Under the pieces are notes generated by a model. That model ran no database searches, had not been told where the DNA came from, and was given only the letters and a program-made list of their open reading frames with translations. A program made the position numbers and the translations under genes. Below, piece by piece: positions 36,403-47,754 of a stretch of 64,000 bases of DNA. How positions within the stretch are numbered: position 1 is the stretch's first letter; the number at the start of each line of letters is the position of its first letter. This stretch comes from Salinarimonas sp046292825 (GTDB lineage Bacteria; Pseudomonadota; Alphaproteobacteria; Rhizobiales; Beijerinckiaceae), in the NCBI RefSeq assembly GCF_046292825.1, contig NZ_JBKBQG010000005.1:1-64000 (forward strand), in the 5' to 3' direction.

Positions 36403-37431
36403 TCACCCGAACCGATATTCCGTCACCTGCCGATAGACCGCACCGGGACGCAGGATCGTCCCGGGAAAGTGGGGATGGTTGGGGCTGTCGGGGAAGTGCT
36501 GGGGCTCGAGGCAGAAACCCGAACAGGGGCCGTAGCGGCGCCCGTCGTGGCCCGGGACGTCGAGATCGGTCTTCCAGCCGTCGTAGAATTGCAGCCCGGG
36601 CTCCGTCGTCCAGACCTCCAGCGTCGCGCCGCTGCGCGGGGAGCGCACCCGCGCGGCGAAGGCGAGCGGCTCGTCGATCCCCGATTTTTCGGTCCGCGTG
36701 CGCGCGAGCGCCCAATTGTGATCGTAGCGCAGCCGCTCCCCCTCGACCATGCGCCGGATCGGGCGCGGCGTCCTGAAATCGAAGGGCGTGCCGTCCACCC
36801 GCAGGATCTCGCCCGTCGGCACGTTGTCGGCGTCGACGGGGGTGCGGAAGGCGGCGTCGATCTCGATCTCGTGGTCGAGGATGTCGTCGGCATCGTCGAG
36901 CGTGAAATAGGAATGGTGGCAGAGATTGACCGGCGTCGGCGCGTCCGCGCGCGCCTCGAGCGCGACCCGCAGCGTCGCGCCGTCGAGCGTGTAGGTGCAG
37001 GCGACGTCGAGCGCGCCGGGATAGCCGCAATCGCCGTCGGGGGAGCGCAGCGCGAGCGTCACCGCATCGGCGCGCGCCTCGACGAGCCGCCAGGCGCGCT
37101 TGCCGAAACCCTTGCCGCCGCCGTGCAGCGAGGTGCGGCCGTTCTCGTTCTTGGGCAATTGGTAGGTGGTGCCGTCGAGGGTGAACCGGCCCTCGCGGAT
37201 GCGGTTCGCGAAGCGGCCGGCGATGGCGCCGAAATGCGGGGAGCGCGCGACGTAATCCTCGAGGCTGCCGAGGCCGAGCACCACGCGGCGCGCTCCGGCG
37301 CGCGTCGGCACGACGAGATCGCGCAGAACCGCCCCCCAGGAGATCACCTTCGCCTCGGCCCCTGCCTCCGAGCGGATCGTCGCCTCGACGACGCCCTCGC
37401 CCTCGAACGTGCCGAAATCCCGTACCGTCAT
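36403..37431 (-). CDS. Aldose 1-epimerase (mutarotase)
   Basis: Equilibrates alpha and beta anomers of free sugars; 342 residues. Catalytic histidine in NLCHHSYFTL and catalytic glutamate in TTEPGLQFYDG or the following CLEPQHFPDSPNHP block; GRFANRIREGRF is the family's N-terminal signature. Start ATG 37431 is favoured; a GTG at 37470 would extend it into the operator region. Divergent from the GntR gene. E. coli yihR, which is of this family, sits in the sulfoquinovose cluster. Confidence 0.92.
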   Translation of the reverse strand: MTVRDFGTFEGEGVVEATIRSEAGAEAKVISWGAVLRDLVVPTRAGARRVVLGLGSLEDYVARSPHFGAIAGRFANRIREGRFTLDGTTYQLPKNENGRTSLHGGGKGFGKRAWRLVEARADAVTLALRSPDGDCGYPGALDVACTYTLDGATLRVALEARADAPTPVNLCHHSYFTLDDADDILDHEIEIDAAFRTPVDADNVPTGEILRVDGTPFDFRTPRPIRRMVEGERLRYDHNWALARTRTEKSGIDEPLAFAARVRSPRSGATLEVWTTEPGLQFYDGWKTDLDVPGHDGRRYGPCSGFCLEPQHFPDSPNHPHFPGTILRPGAVYRQVTEYRFG

Positions 37432-37478
37432 CGACGCCCACTCCCGATTCGCGGCGTCTCCCGTGGACACCGCCTCAC

Positions 37479-37490
37479 TCTTGTATAAGA
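37479..37490. promoter_or_regulatory. Operator-like site in the epimerase/GntR promoter region
   Basis: TCTTGTATAAGA, imperfect palindrome, 48 bp upstream of the epimerase start and 52 bp upstream of the GntR start. It matches the site at 31681-31692 in 10 of 12 positions, and in both the only unpaired position is pair 5/8. Confidence 0.6.
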
Positions 37491-37541
37491 TAAAGGTCTT
37501 CCGCGCCGAGAAAAGCTCGGCATCCGCGACGAGGACGCAGC

Positions 37542-38267
37542 ATGGAGGTCGCCCCGCGCAGCCTCAAGCCCAAACCGCTCTATCGCCAAGTGCGCGACGA
37601 GCTCGTCCGGCGCATCGTCGAGGGCGCCTGGGCCGCCGGCCAGGCGATCCCGAGCGAGTTCGAGATCGCCGCCGATCTCGGGGTCAGCCAGGGCACGGTG
37701 CGCAAGGCGCTCGACGAGATGGCGGCCGAGCGGCTCGTGGTGCGCCTCCAGGGCAAGGGCACCTTCGTCGCCCGCCACGACGACGCGCGCATCCTGTTCC
37801 AGTTCTTCCGCCTCCTGCCCGATACCGGCGAGGTGCGCTTCCCCGAGAGCCGGGTGCTCGGCGTGACGGCGCGGCCCGCGACGCGAGCGGACGCGCAGGC
37901 GCTCGGCATCGCGGCGGGCGCCCCGGTGATCGCCTTCGAGCGCGTGCGCTTCCTCGACGAGACGCCGTGCATTCTCGAGCGGATCGTGCTCAGCGAGGCG
38001 ATGTTCCCCGGCCTCGCCGCGCGTGGCCTGCCGAACAACCTCTACGATCTCTACGCGACCGCCTTCGGCGTCACCATCGCCGGGGCGACGGAGCGGCTCA
38101 AGGCGATGGTCGCCGGGCCCCACGAGGCGGAGCACCTGGCGGTGGCGCCGGGCACGCCCCTCCTCGTCGTCGACCGCATCGCCACGGCGCTCGACGGCCG
38201 CATCGGCGAATGGCGCGTCTCGATCTGCCGCACGGATCATTGGCACTACAAGGCGGAGCTGCGGTGA
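37542..38267 (+). CDS. GntR/HutC-type transcriptional regulator with UTRA domain
   Basis: 241 residues. The N-terminal winged helix spans about 10-78 (PLYRQVRDELVRRI, IPSEFEIAADLGVSQGTVRKAL, GKGTFVA) and a UTRA ligand-binding domain fills the rest (ERVRFLDETPCILERIVL). Such regulators usually repress and are released by a pathway sugar phosphate. It is the only regulator in the block, and the shared 12-bp sites suggest it controls both divergent promoter regions, including its own. Confidence 0.92.
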   Translation: MEVAPRSLKPKPLYRQVRDELVRRIVEGAWAAGQAIPSEFEIAADLGVSQGTVRKALDEMAAERLVVRLQGKGTFVARHDDARILFQFFRLLPDTGEVRFPESRVLGVTARPATRADAQALGIAAGAPVIAFERVRFLDETPCILERIVLSEAMFPGLAARGLPNNLYDLYATAFGVTIAGATERLKAMVAGPHEAEHLAVAPGTPLLVVDRIATALDGRIGEWRVSICRTDHWHYKAELR

Positions 38268-38288
38268 GGGCTTCACGGGCGCACCCCC

Positions 38289-39299
38289 CTACCGCACGAA
38301 TTCCACGCTCACGCCTGCCTCGACCAGCACGGCGAGTTCCAGCGCGTCCCAATTCGTGAGCCGCACGCAGCCGTGGGAGGCGGCGTGGCCGACGCTCGTG
38401 GCGTCCGGCGCGCCGTGGATGCCGTAGCCCTCCTCGTCGAGGCCGATCCAGACGAGGCCGACCGGATTGTTCGGCCCCGGCGGCACGATCGCCGCCTCCT
38501 CGACGCCCGCCTGACGGACCGGCCCGTCCGGATCGTAGGTCCAGTTCGGCTCGTGCACGATGATCTCGATCGCGTGGGTGCCCTCCGGGCTCGGCATCTC
38601 CTCGCTGCCGACGGTGGCCGGGTAGAAGAAGACGAGATCGCCGTCCTCGTCGTAGCCGCGCAGCACGCCGCGATCCGCGTCGACCTCGATGCGCGCGAGC
38701 CTCCGCTCGGGCGGCGCCTCACGCACGGCGGCGACGACGATCTCGGTGCCGGCCGCGCCGAAATCCGCCTCCGGGTTGAGCATGCGCAGGAGCGCGACGT
38801 CCATGTGGAAGCGCTCCGCGAGCGCCTCGGCCGGCCCGCGATAGGGCAGACGATCGAGCGCCTCCATCTCGTCGTAGCGCTCGGGAATCGTCTCGCGGAA
38901 CGGCCCCTCGACATCCTCCTCGGCGATCGTGTGGCTACGCAGCACATCGCCCTCGTCGCGGGCGAGGGCCTCGATCACGGCCTCGCCGAGCGTCGTCTCG
39001 GAGAGATCTTTGGCGCGCGCGAAGGCGGCGACGGCCTCCTCCAGGTTGCGGCCGACATAGCCGTCGATCGCGCCGGGCGAGAAGCGCGCGCGGTCGAGCA
39101 GGATCTGGAGGCGCACCACGGCCGGCTCGCGACCCTCGCCGACGATGTCCGACAGCGCGGCGTCCTCGACCGCGTCCGCGGAGATCGCGTGCGCGAGCGA
39201 CCCGGGCAGCAGCAGCGCGATGGCGAGCGCGCCCGCCCGCAATCGCGCTGCGAGGCAGGAAGAGGAGACCGAAGGGGGATTGGCACTCGGGAGCAGCAT
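38289..39299 (-). CDS. L,D-transpeptidase (YkuD family)
   Basis: 336 residues, exported: hydrophobic signal about 18-39 with cleavage near AHA. A peptidoglycan-binding-like domain (VVRLQILLDRARFSPGAIDGYVG) precedes a catalytic YkuD domain with the HGAPDATSVGHAASHGCVRL signature, where the cysteine forms 3-3 crosslinks in peptidoglycan or attaches lipoproteins. It is convergent with the GntR gene, 21 bp apart. Confidence 0.94.
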   Translation of the reverse strand: MLLPSANPPSVSSSCLAARLRAGALAIALLLPGSLAHAISADAVEDAALSDIVGEGREPAVVRLQILLDRARFSPGAIDGYVGRNLEEAVAAFARAKDLSETTLGEAVIEALARDEGDVLRSHTIAEEDVEGPFRETIPERYDEMEALDRLPYRGPAEALAERFHMDVALLRMLNPEADFGAAGTEIVVAAVREAPPERRLARIEVDADRGVLRGYDEDGDLVFFYPATVGSEEMPSPEGTHAIEIIVHEPNWTYDPDGPVRQAGVEEAAIVPPGPNNPVGLVWIGLDEEGYGIHGAPDATSVGHAASHGCVRLTNWDALELAVLVEAGVSVEFVR

Positions 39300-39362
39300 G
39301 AGGGGCCTCGTCGAACGAGCGCCCCCACCGGCGAATACGAGCGAGGGGAGATGAGTTCCGAA

Positions 39363-39554
39363 TCAGGCCTTCTCGGAGCGCTCCGCGTCGCGCACCGAGC
39401 CCGCCGGCTCCGGCGACGCGAGCGCCGGCTCCACCGACACGTCGCCGCGCATCGCCTCGCGCAGCTCCTGCGCCTTCTCGCGCGCCTGCGCCTCGTCGTC
39501 GACGATGACAGCCACCGCGCCGTTCTCGCCGCGGGCTTGCACCTTGTAGGTCAT
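39363..39554 (-). CDS. Small hypothetical protein
   Basis: 63 residues beginning TYKVQARGENGAVAVIVDDEAQAREKA, predicted as a beta hairpin then a helix with an acidic tail. I do not recognise a named family. The start is ATG 39554, since CAGGAG lies 6 nt upstream; ATG 39560 is too close to it. Alone between the transpeptidase and the GH65 gene. Confidence 0.6.
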   Translation of the reverse strand: MTYKVQARGENGAVAVIVDDEAQAREKAQELREAMRGDVSVEPALASPEPAGSVRDAERSEKA

Positions 39555-39641
39555 CTGCATCTCCTGAGGTGCGAATCATCGCACGGAGGGAATGCGGGAG
39601 CAAGCGGGAACCCGGATGTACGGGAGATGAAAGGGGGGCAT

Positions 39642-42068
39642 TCATCCCTCCCCCCGCACCACCAGCCTGAACGCGTACGTGTCGCCCGGCGACATCTCCC
39701 GGTAATGGCCGCGATAGGCGATGGTGATCGGGGGGGCGGTGGTCTGTTCGCTGTGGACGGTCAGGCGTTTGCGGTCGATGTCGAGGTGGAGGCGGTGGCG
39801 GCGGTAGTGGAGGATCGCCTGGATGCGGTCGAGGCCCTTCGGCAGAACCGGGTCGAAATGCAGGATGCCGCCCTGCGTCGCAAGCCCCGTGAGGCAGCGC
39901 TGGACGATGTCGACGGTGCCCGCCATCGCGCCGAGATGGATGCCCTCCCTCGTCGTGCCGCCCTGGATGTCGGCGATGTCCGCGTCGAGGCCGCGGCGCA
40001 GATGGTCGAGCGCCGCGGGGCGGTCGGCGCGCGCGAGCACCCAGGAATGGACGACGTGGCTGAGCGTCGAGCCGTGCGAGGTGCGGGCCATGTAATAGTC
40101 GATATTCGCCGGGATCCATTCGCGCCGAAACGGAATGCCGAGCCGCTCGAAGAGGATCGTCAGCTCCTCGGCCGAGAAGAGGTAGAACAGCATCAGGACG
40201 TCGGCCTGTTTCGAGGCCTTGTAGCGGTTGGGGTCGTCGCCTTCGGCGTCGAGGATGCGGTCGAGCCGCTGGATGTCGCCGTGGCGCGCGCGCAGACCGT
40301 CCCAATCGAGCTCGTCGAGCCGCTCGTAGCCCTCGAACTGGCTGATGATGCACCCGTCGTGGAAGGGCACGAAGAGCTTGCGGCTGATCTCGTCGAAACG
40401 CGCGAGGTCGTCGTCCGAGATGCCGAGCCGCTCGAGCAGGCGCGTGCGCCGCGCGGGCGGGAGCATGTCGACGACGTCGAGCGCGCGGTGGAGGCAATAG
40501 GCGGCCATGACGTTCGTGTAGGCGTTGTTGTCGAGCCCGCCTTCCTCCTCCGGCGGACGGCCGGGATAGGCGGTGTGGAACTCGTCGGGGCCCATCACGC
40601 CGCGGATGTCGAAGCGCCCGCGCGCGGCGTTCCACTGCGCGATGCTCGACCAGAAGCGCGCGATCTCGAGGATCATCTCGGCGCCGTAATCGCGCATGAA
40701 TTCGTGATCGCCCGTCACCTCGTAATAGTGCCAGACATTGTAGGCCACCGCCGCGTCGATGTGGCGCTGGCGGTGGCTGGCGTCGGGCTTCCACTTGCCC
40801 GATTTCGGGTTGAGGTGGATGACCTGCGTCTCCTCCCGCCCGTCGCTGCCGCTCTGCCAGGGATAGAGCGCGCCCGCATACCCGCTCTGCGCCGCGTGCC
40901 GCCGCGCCGCGCCGAGGCGGCGATAGCGATAGCGCAGGAGCGCGCGGGTGATCACCGGACGGCGCAGGTTCAGGAAGGGGAAGATGAAGAGCTCGTCCCA
41001 GAACACGTGCCCGCGATAGGCCTCGCCGTGCCAGCCGCGCGCCGGCACGCCGACGTCGCGGTCGATCGAATGCTCGCTCACGCTCTGGAGCAGGTGGAAG
41101 GCGTGCAGCCGCAGCTTCATGTCGGCGTCGGGGATCGCGGGCGCCACGATCGACATGTCGAAATCGTCCCACAGCCGCGCCCAGGCGAGAACGTGGGCGC
41201 GCGCGATCGCCTCGAAACGCGGGGCGCGCTTCACCGCCGCGCAGGCCTCGAGCCCGTGCTCGGAGATCGCGCGGTCGTCGGAGGTGTGGAGCGCGACGAT
41301 CTTCTCGATCGCGACCGCCTCGCCTTCGCGCATGTCGACCGCGATCTCGTGGCCGAGCCGGTCCTGCACCGGCGGGCAGGCGCGGCGTTCGCCGTCGCAG
41401 CGCGCGTCCCCGCGATAGAGTCGCGTGCGCGCGGCGAGCACGATCTCGAGCCGGGATTGGCGCGTGCGCGAGCGCAGGAAGACGGTATCCTCCTCCGGCG
41501 AGGACTTGGCGAGGGTCTCGAGATGGCGCCTCTCGAGAGCGCGGTAGCGGGCGACGTTGTCGTTGATGACGCCGCCGTCGATGCAGGAGCGCACCCACAT
41601 CCGCCCGGACCAGTCCTGAGGCTCGATCTCGAGCGCGATCGCCGCGATGTGCTGGTCGTCCATGCTGACCAGCCGGCGCTCGCGCCAGAGCGTGGTGCGG
41701 CCCTCGTGGTCGCGCAAGGAGATGTCGCGCCGCAGCATGCCGGATTTCAGGTCGAGCTCCTGGCGGAAGGAGAGGATCTCCATGTCGTCGAGGCGGACCC
41801 ACGGGCCGTCCTCGATGCGGAACGTCAGCGGCAGCCAATTGGGCAGGTTGACGAGGTCCTCGTTCTCGACGTCGCGCCCGGCGATGCGGCTCGTCGCGCG
41901 GTCGTAGAGGCCGGCGACATAGGTGCCCGGATAATGGACGCCGTCGGCGTCGCAATCGGGCGCCGCGCCGCGCGTGCAGACATAGCCGTTCCCGAGCGTG
42001 CAGAGCGCCTCGCGCAAGCCCTCCGCTTGCGGATCGTAGGCGTCGTAGACGAGCGACCAAGGGCTCAT
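39642..42068 (-). CDS. GH65 family disaccharide phosphorylase
   Basis: 808 residues: N-terminal beta-sandwich (EGLREALCTLGNGYVCTRGA), linker helices and an (alpha/alpha)6 barrel. The general acid is E496 in GVMGPDEFH, followed by LDNNAYTN; SHGSTLSHVVHSW contributes to phosphate binding. Such enzymes phosphorolyse trehalose, maltose, kojibiose or nigerose to glucose and beta-glucose 1-phosphate. Its start overlaps the stop of the upstream mutase/phosphatase gene (ATGA), which favours trehalose as substrate. Confidence 0.92.
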   Translation of the reverse strand: MSPWSLVYDAYDPQAEGLREALCTLGNGYVCTRGAAPDCDADGVHYPGTYVAGLYDRATSRIAGRDVENEDLVNLPNWLPLTFRIEDGPWVRLDDMEILSFRQELDLKSGMLRRDISLRDHEGRTTLWRERRLVSMDDQHIAAIALEIEPQDWSGRMWVRSCIDGGVINDNVARYRALERRHLETLAKSSPEEDTVFLRSRTRQSRLEIVLAARTRLYRGDARCDGERRACPPVQDRLGHEIAVDMREGEAVAIEKIVALHTSDDRAISEHGLEACAAVKRAPRFEAIARAHVLAWARLWDDFDMSIVAPAIPDADMKLRLHAFHLLQSVSEHSIDRDVGVPARGWHGEAYRGHVFWDELFIFPFLNLRRPVITRALLRYRYRRLGAARRHAAQSGYAGALYPWQSGSDGREETQVIHLNPKSGKWKPDASHRQRHIDAAVAYNVWHYYEVTGDHEFMRDYGAEMILEIARFWSSIAQWNAARGRFDIRGVMGPDEFHTAYPGRPPEEEGGLDNNAYTNVMAAYCLHRALDVVDMLPPARRTRLLERLGISDDDLARFDEISRKLFVPFHDGCIISQFEGYERLDELDWDGLRARHGDIQRLDRILDAEGDDPNRYKASKQADVLMLFYLFSAEELTILFERLGIPFRREWIPANIDYYMARTSHGSTLSHVVHSWVLARADRPAALDHLRRGLDADIADIQGGTTREGIHLGAMAGTVDIVQRCLTGLATQGGILHFDPVLPKGLDRIQAILHYRRHRLHLDIDRKRLTVHSEQTTAPPITIAYRGHYREMSPGDTYAFRLVVRGEG

Positions 42069-43642
42069 GCGGGGCCTCCCTCGTCCTGCATCCTCCGCAG
42101 CAGCTGGAGGAAGCGGGCGACGTCGGGGACGTCGTCGAGCGCGTAGCGGGCGGAGGTCGGGCGGGGCTCCTCGCTGCGCACCACGACGCACAAGCCCCGA
42201 TCGGCGATGGCGCGGAAGGCGTCCTCGTCGGTCACGTCGTCGCCGACGAAGACCGGCACCACGTCCGGGCGGTCGAGCCCGAGCTTGGCGATGAGCGCGC
42301 GGATGGCGCGCCCCTTGTGCCAATCCGCCCGCGGCTTGACGTCGAAGACCTTCTTGCCGCGCGACAGCTTCAGGCGCCCGAAGGCGGCGATCGTCCGCTC
42401 GACCGCCTCGAAGACGCGCGCCTCGTCGGCGGGGGCGACGCGGCGATAATGCACCGCGAGCGAGAAGGATTTGCGCTCGACCGCGGTCCCGTCGATGCCG
42501 ACGAGCGCCGCCTCGAGCGCATCGGCGGCCTGGGCGAGATCGGGCTGAAAGGCGCGGCCGAGCGCCACCGTCTCGCGCCAGCCGTCGGGGCCGGCCATGT
42601 CGAAGCCGTGGCTGCCGGCGTAATAGACCGCGTCGAGGGCGACCATGCGCTGCACGTCGGGCAGATCGCGGCCCGACACGATGGCGGTGGGACACGCGCG
42701 CGCGAGCCCCACCACGGCCTCGCGCATCGCCTCGCCGAAGCGGGCGGCGTTCGGGTCCTCGACGATGGGGGTCAGCGTGCCGTCGTAATCGAGGAAGACG
42801 GCGATGCTCTTTCCCCGCAGCCGGGCGCGAATCTCGTCCTCGCGATCGAAGAGGGAGGGGAGGTTCCGGAGCGTCTTGACGCGCAGGCCCTCGCGCGCGT
42901 CGTAGGCGAGTTCCGCGAGATCCGCGACCACGATGTCGGCGCCGGCCCGCGCGAGCGCGTCCGCGTGCTTCTCGCGATCGACGGCGACGACGCAGGCGAA
43001 GGGCCCGCGCGCGCCCGCCTCGACGCCGGCCGTGGCGTCCTCGACCACGAGCGCGCGCTCGGGCGCGATGCCGAGCCGCCGGGCGGCCTCCAGCATGATC
43101 GCGGGGTCGGGCTTGCCGGGCAGGCCCGCCTGCGCCGTCGCCTCGCCGTCGACGATCGCGTCGAACAGATCGGCGATCCCCGCCGAGCGCAGGACGGCCT
43201 GCGCGTTGCGGCTCGAGGTGAAGAGCGCGACCTTCACGCCCGCCGCGCGCAGGTCGGCGACGAAGGCGAGCGTGCCGGGGAAGGCCTCGACGGCGCTCTC
43301 GCCGAGCCAGGCCTGGAAATGCGCGTTCTTGGCGTGGCCGAGGCCCCAGAGCGTGTCGCTGCCGGGGGCGTCGCTCTCGTCGCCGCGGGGCAGGTCGATG
43401 CCGCGCGAGGCGAGGAAGCTCGCGATCCCGTCGAGGCGCGGCTTGCCGTCGACGAAGGTCTGGTAATCGGCATCCGCGTCGAAGGGGACGAAGCTCTCCC
43501 CGGTGCGTTGCGCGCGGGCGCCGAGCCAATCGTCGAAGAGCCGCTTCCAGGCCGCGGCATGCGCGAGCGCGGTATCGGTGACGACCCCGTCCATGTCGAG
43601 AAGGGCCGCCTCGATCCTCACGCTGCGTTCACCGCCGTTCAT
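42065..43642 (-). CDS. Beta-phosphoglucomutase/trehalose-6-phosphatase fusion
   Basis: 525 residues with two HAD domains in tandem. Residues 1-250 are beta-phosphoglucomutase-like: DMDGVVTDT (D16, D18), FTSSRNA, GKPDP and VVEDATAGVEAG. Residues 275-525 are a trehalose-6-phosphate phosphatase: DYDGTLTPI (D285, D287), AIVSGRDL, GSHGFD and VFVGDDVTDEDAF. With the overlapping GH65 phosphorylase this would take trehalose 6-phosphate to trehalose, then to glucose and beta-glucose 1-phosphate, then to glucose 6-phosphate. Start at 43642 has GGGAGAG about 7 nt upstream. Confidence 0.92.
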   Translation of the reverse strand: MNGGERSVRIEAALLDMDGVVTDTALAHAAAWKRLFDDWLGARAQRTGESFVPFDADADYQTFVDGKPRLDGIASFLASRGIDLPRGDESDAPGSDTLWGLGHAKNAHFQAWLGESAVEAFPGTLAFVADLRAAGVKVALFTSSRNAQAVLRSAGIADLFDAIVDGEATAQAGLPGKPDPAIMLEAARRLGIAPERALVVEDATAGVEAGARGPFACVVAVDREKHADALARAGADIVVADLAELAYDAREGLRVKTLRNLPSLFDREDEIRARLRGKSIAVFLDYDGTLTPIVEDPNAARFGEAMREAVVGLARACPTAIVSGRDLPDVQRMVALDAVYYAGSHGFDMAGPDGWRETVALGRAFQPDLAQAADALEAALVGIDGTAVERKSFSLAVHYRRVAPADEARVFEAVERTIAAFGRLKLSRGKKVFDVKPRADWHKGRAIRALIAKLGLDRPDVVPVFVGDDVTDEDAFRAIADRGLCVVVRSEEPRPTSARYALDDVPDVARFLQLLRRMQDEGGPA

Positions 43643-43755
43643 GTCGTTCTCTCCCTTCGGTTTTCGTTGCAACGCCGCTTTCCTTGCGCTCAGGAGAAGG
43701 ACAAGGGGCGCCCAATCGTTCGCCCGATCTCCATCGCCGACGAAGAGCGCGACGG

Positions 43756-43880
43756 TCTCCCCTCCCCCTTTTGGGGTGGGGGTCGTGCAGGAGGCACCGT
43801 AACGCCACATCCTGCACGACCCCCATCCGTCTCCGGGCTTCGCCCGGAGCCACCTTCCCCCAAGGGGGAAGGACAAGGGG
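43756..43880. repeat. Family-3 palindromic element, variant copy C
   Basis: Reverse-oriented relative to copies A and B. It shares the ACGGATGGGG, GGTGGCTCCGG and CCTTCCCC blocks, with helix 1 reading CTCCGGGC/GCCCGGAG. The centre is different: a 15-bp perfect stem GGGGGTCGTGCAGGA (43778-43792) with its partner at 43810-43824. It lies between the P-type ATPase gene and the mutase/phosphatase gene, so again inside a same-strand gene run. Confidence 0.75.
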
Positions 43881-43930
43881 CGCGGCCCGACATTCGCGAC
43901 CGTGCACGACAGCGCGGCCGAGGCGCTGGC

Positions 43931-46777
<2,847 letters not shown>

Positions 46778-46967
46778 GGCGGCTCCTCGTCCTCGTGAGG
46801 GAACGCTCGTGCGGACCCGTACGCGCGCGCAGGCGAGCGCGCTCGCTGCGGCGCGAGGCGCACGGCTTGCCAAGCCTCTACTTCAATCGTTTGTTCCCGT
46901 CGTCCGGGCTGAGCCGTATGCGGCATGTTTTCCCACCGGAGCGCACGCGCCAGGCGGGGCGGCGGCG

Positions 46968-47678
46968 TCAGGCGGCGCGGCCGGAGAGCTCCTTCGCCGC
47001 CGCGATCCGCCGCGCGATCTCGGCGCAGGCCGCGCGGTCGACCGCCTCGAGCCGCACGATCTCGCGCCCGTCGAGCCCCACGAGCGAGACCGCGCCGTCC
47101 GTCGGCTCGTAGCGGGCGGCGAGGATGGCGCGATAGGCGATCGCCGAGGCGAGCGGCGCGCCGCCCGCGCCGGGTAGGACGGCGTAGAGGTGCTCGCGCC
47201 CGAGCGCGACGGCTTCCTCCACGAGACGTGCGATGCGCGCGCCGGCCTCCGCGCGGGCGCGCCGCAGCCGGGACGCCGTCGCCCGCAAGGGCCCGGTCGC
47301 GACGTCCCAGAGCGCGACGCCGCCGACGACGATCGCCACGCTCTCGATCTGCGCCCCGCCTTGCGTCAGGAGCCCGACCGCGAGGAGCGCGAGGGGGCCC
47401 GCGGCGGTGATCGCATAGCCGCGCCGCAGCGCCGCGAGCGGGCGCGCGGCGAGGCGCTCGGCCCGGTGCAGGCGCTCGAGCCGCGCGGCGATCTCGAAAT
47501 CCGCCGGCTCGACGGGCTCGGCGCTCCCCGCCTCGCCGTGGCGGACGAGGAGCGCGTGCAGCCGCTCGCGCCGCCGCCCCCCGCTCGCGCGCCGAAGACG
47601 GCTCTCGCGCGCAAGGGCGGCGACCTCCTCGCGCAGGTCGCGGAGGGTGCGGGCGGGATCGGAGACGGGACGGGTCAT
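46968..47678 (-). CDS. Hypothetical membrane protein
   Basis: 236 residues. An Arg-rich coiled N-terminus (about 1-80) leads to a hydrophobic pair at about 88-125 (GYAITAAGPLALLAVGLL and IVVGGVALWDVATG), then a soluble domain with YAVLPGAGGAPLASAIAYRAIL. I do not recognise the family. Start ATG 47678 is chosen over an upstream start at 47717 because the extension lies in the promoter side of the gap. Transcribed toward the P-type ATPase, 190 bp away. Confidence 0.6.
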   Translation of the reverse strand: MTRPVSDPARTLRDLREEVAALARESRLRRASGGRRRERLHALLVRHGEAGSAEPVEPADFEIAARLERLHRAERLAARPLAALRRGYAITAAGPLALLAVGLLTQGGAQIESVAIVVGGVALWDVATGPLRATASRLRRARAEAGARIARLVEEAVALGREHLYAVLPGAGGAPLASAIAYRAILAARYEPTDGAVSLVGLDGREIVRLEAVDRAACAEIARRIAAAKELSGRAA

Positions 47679-47754
47679 GGCGGATCCGAGGCGGAGAGCA
47701 ACGCGAGCATCGCACATCCCCCGCCCCGCCGAAAGCGCCGCGCTCGAGCGCGCA

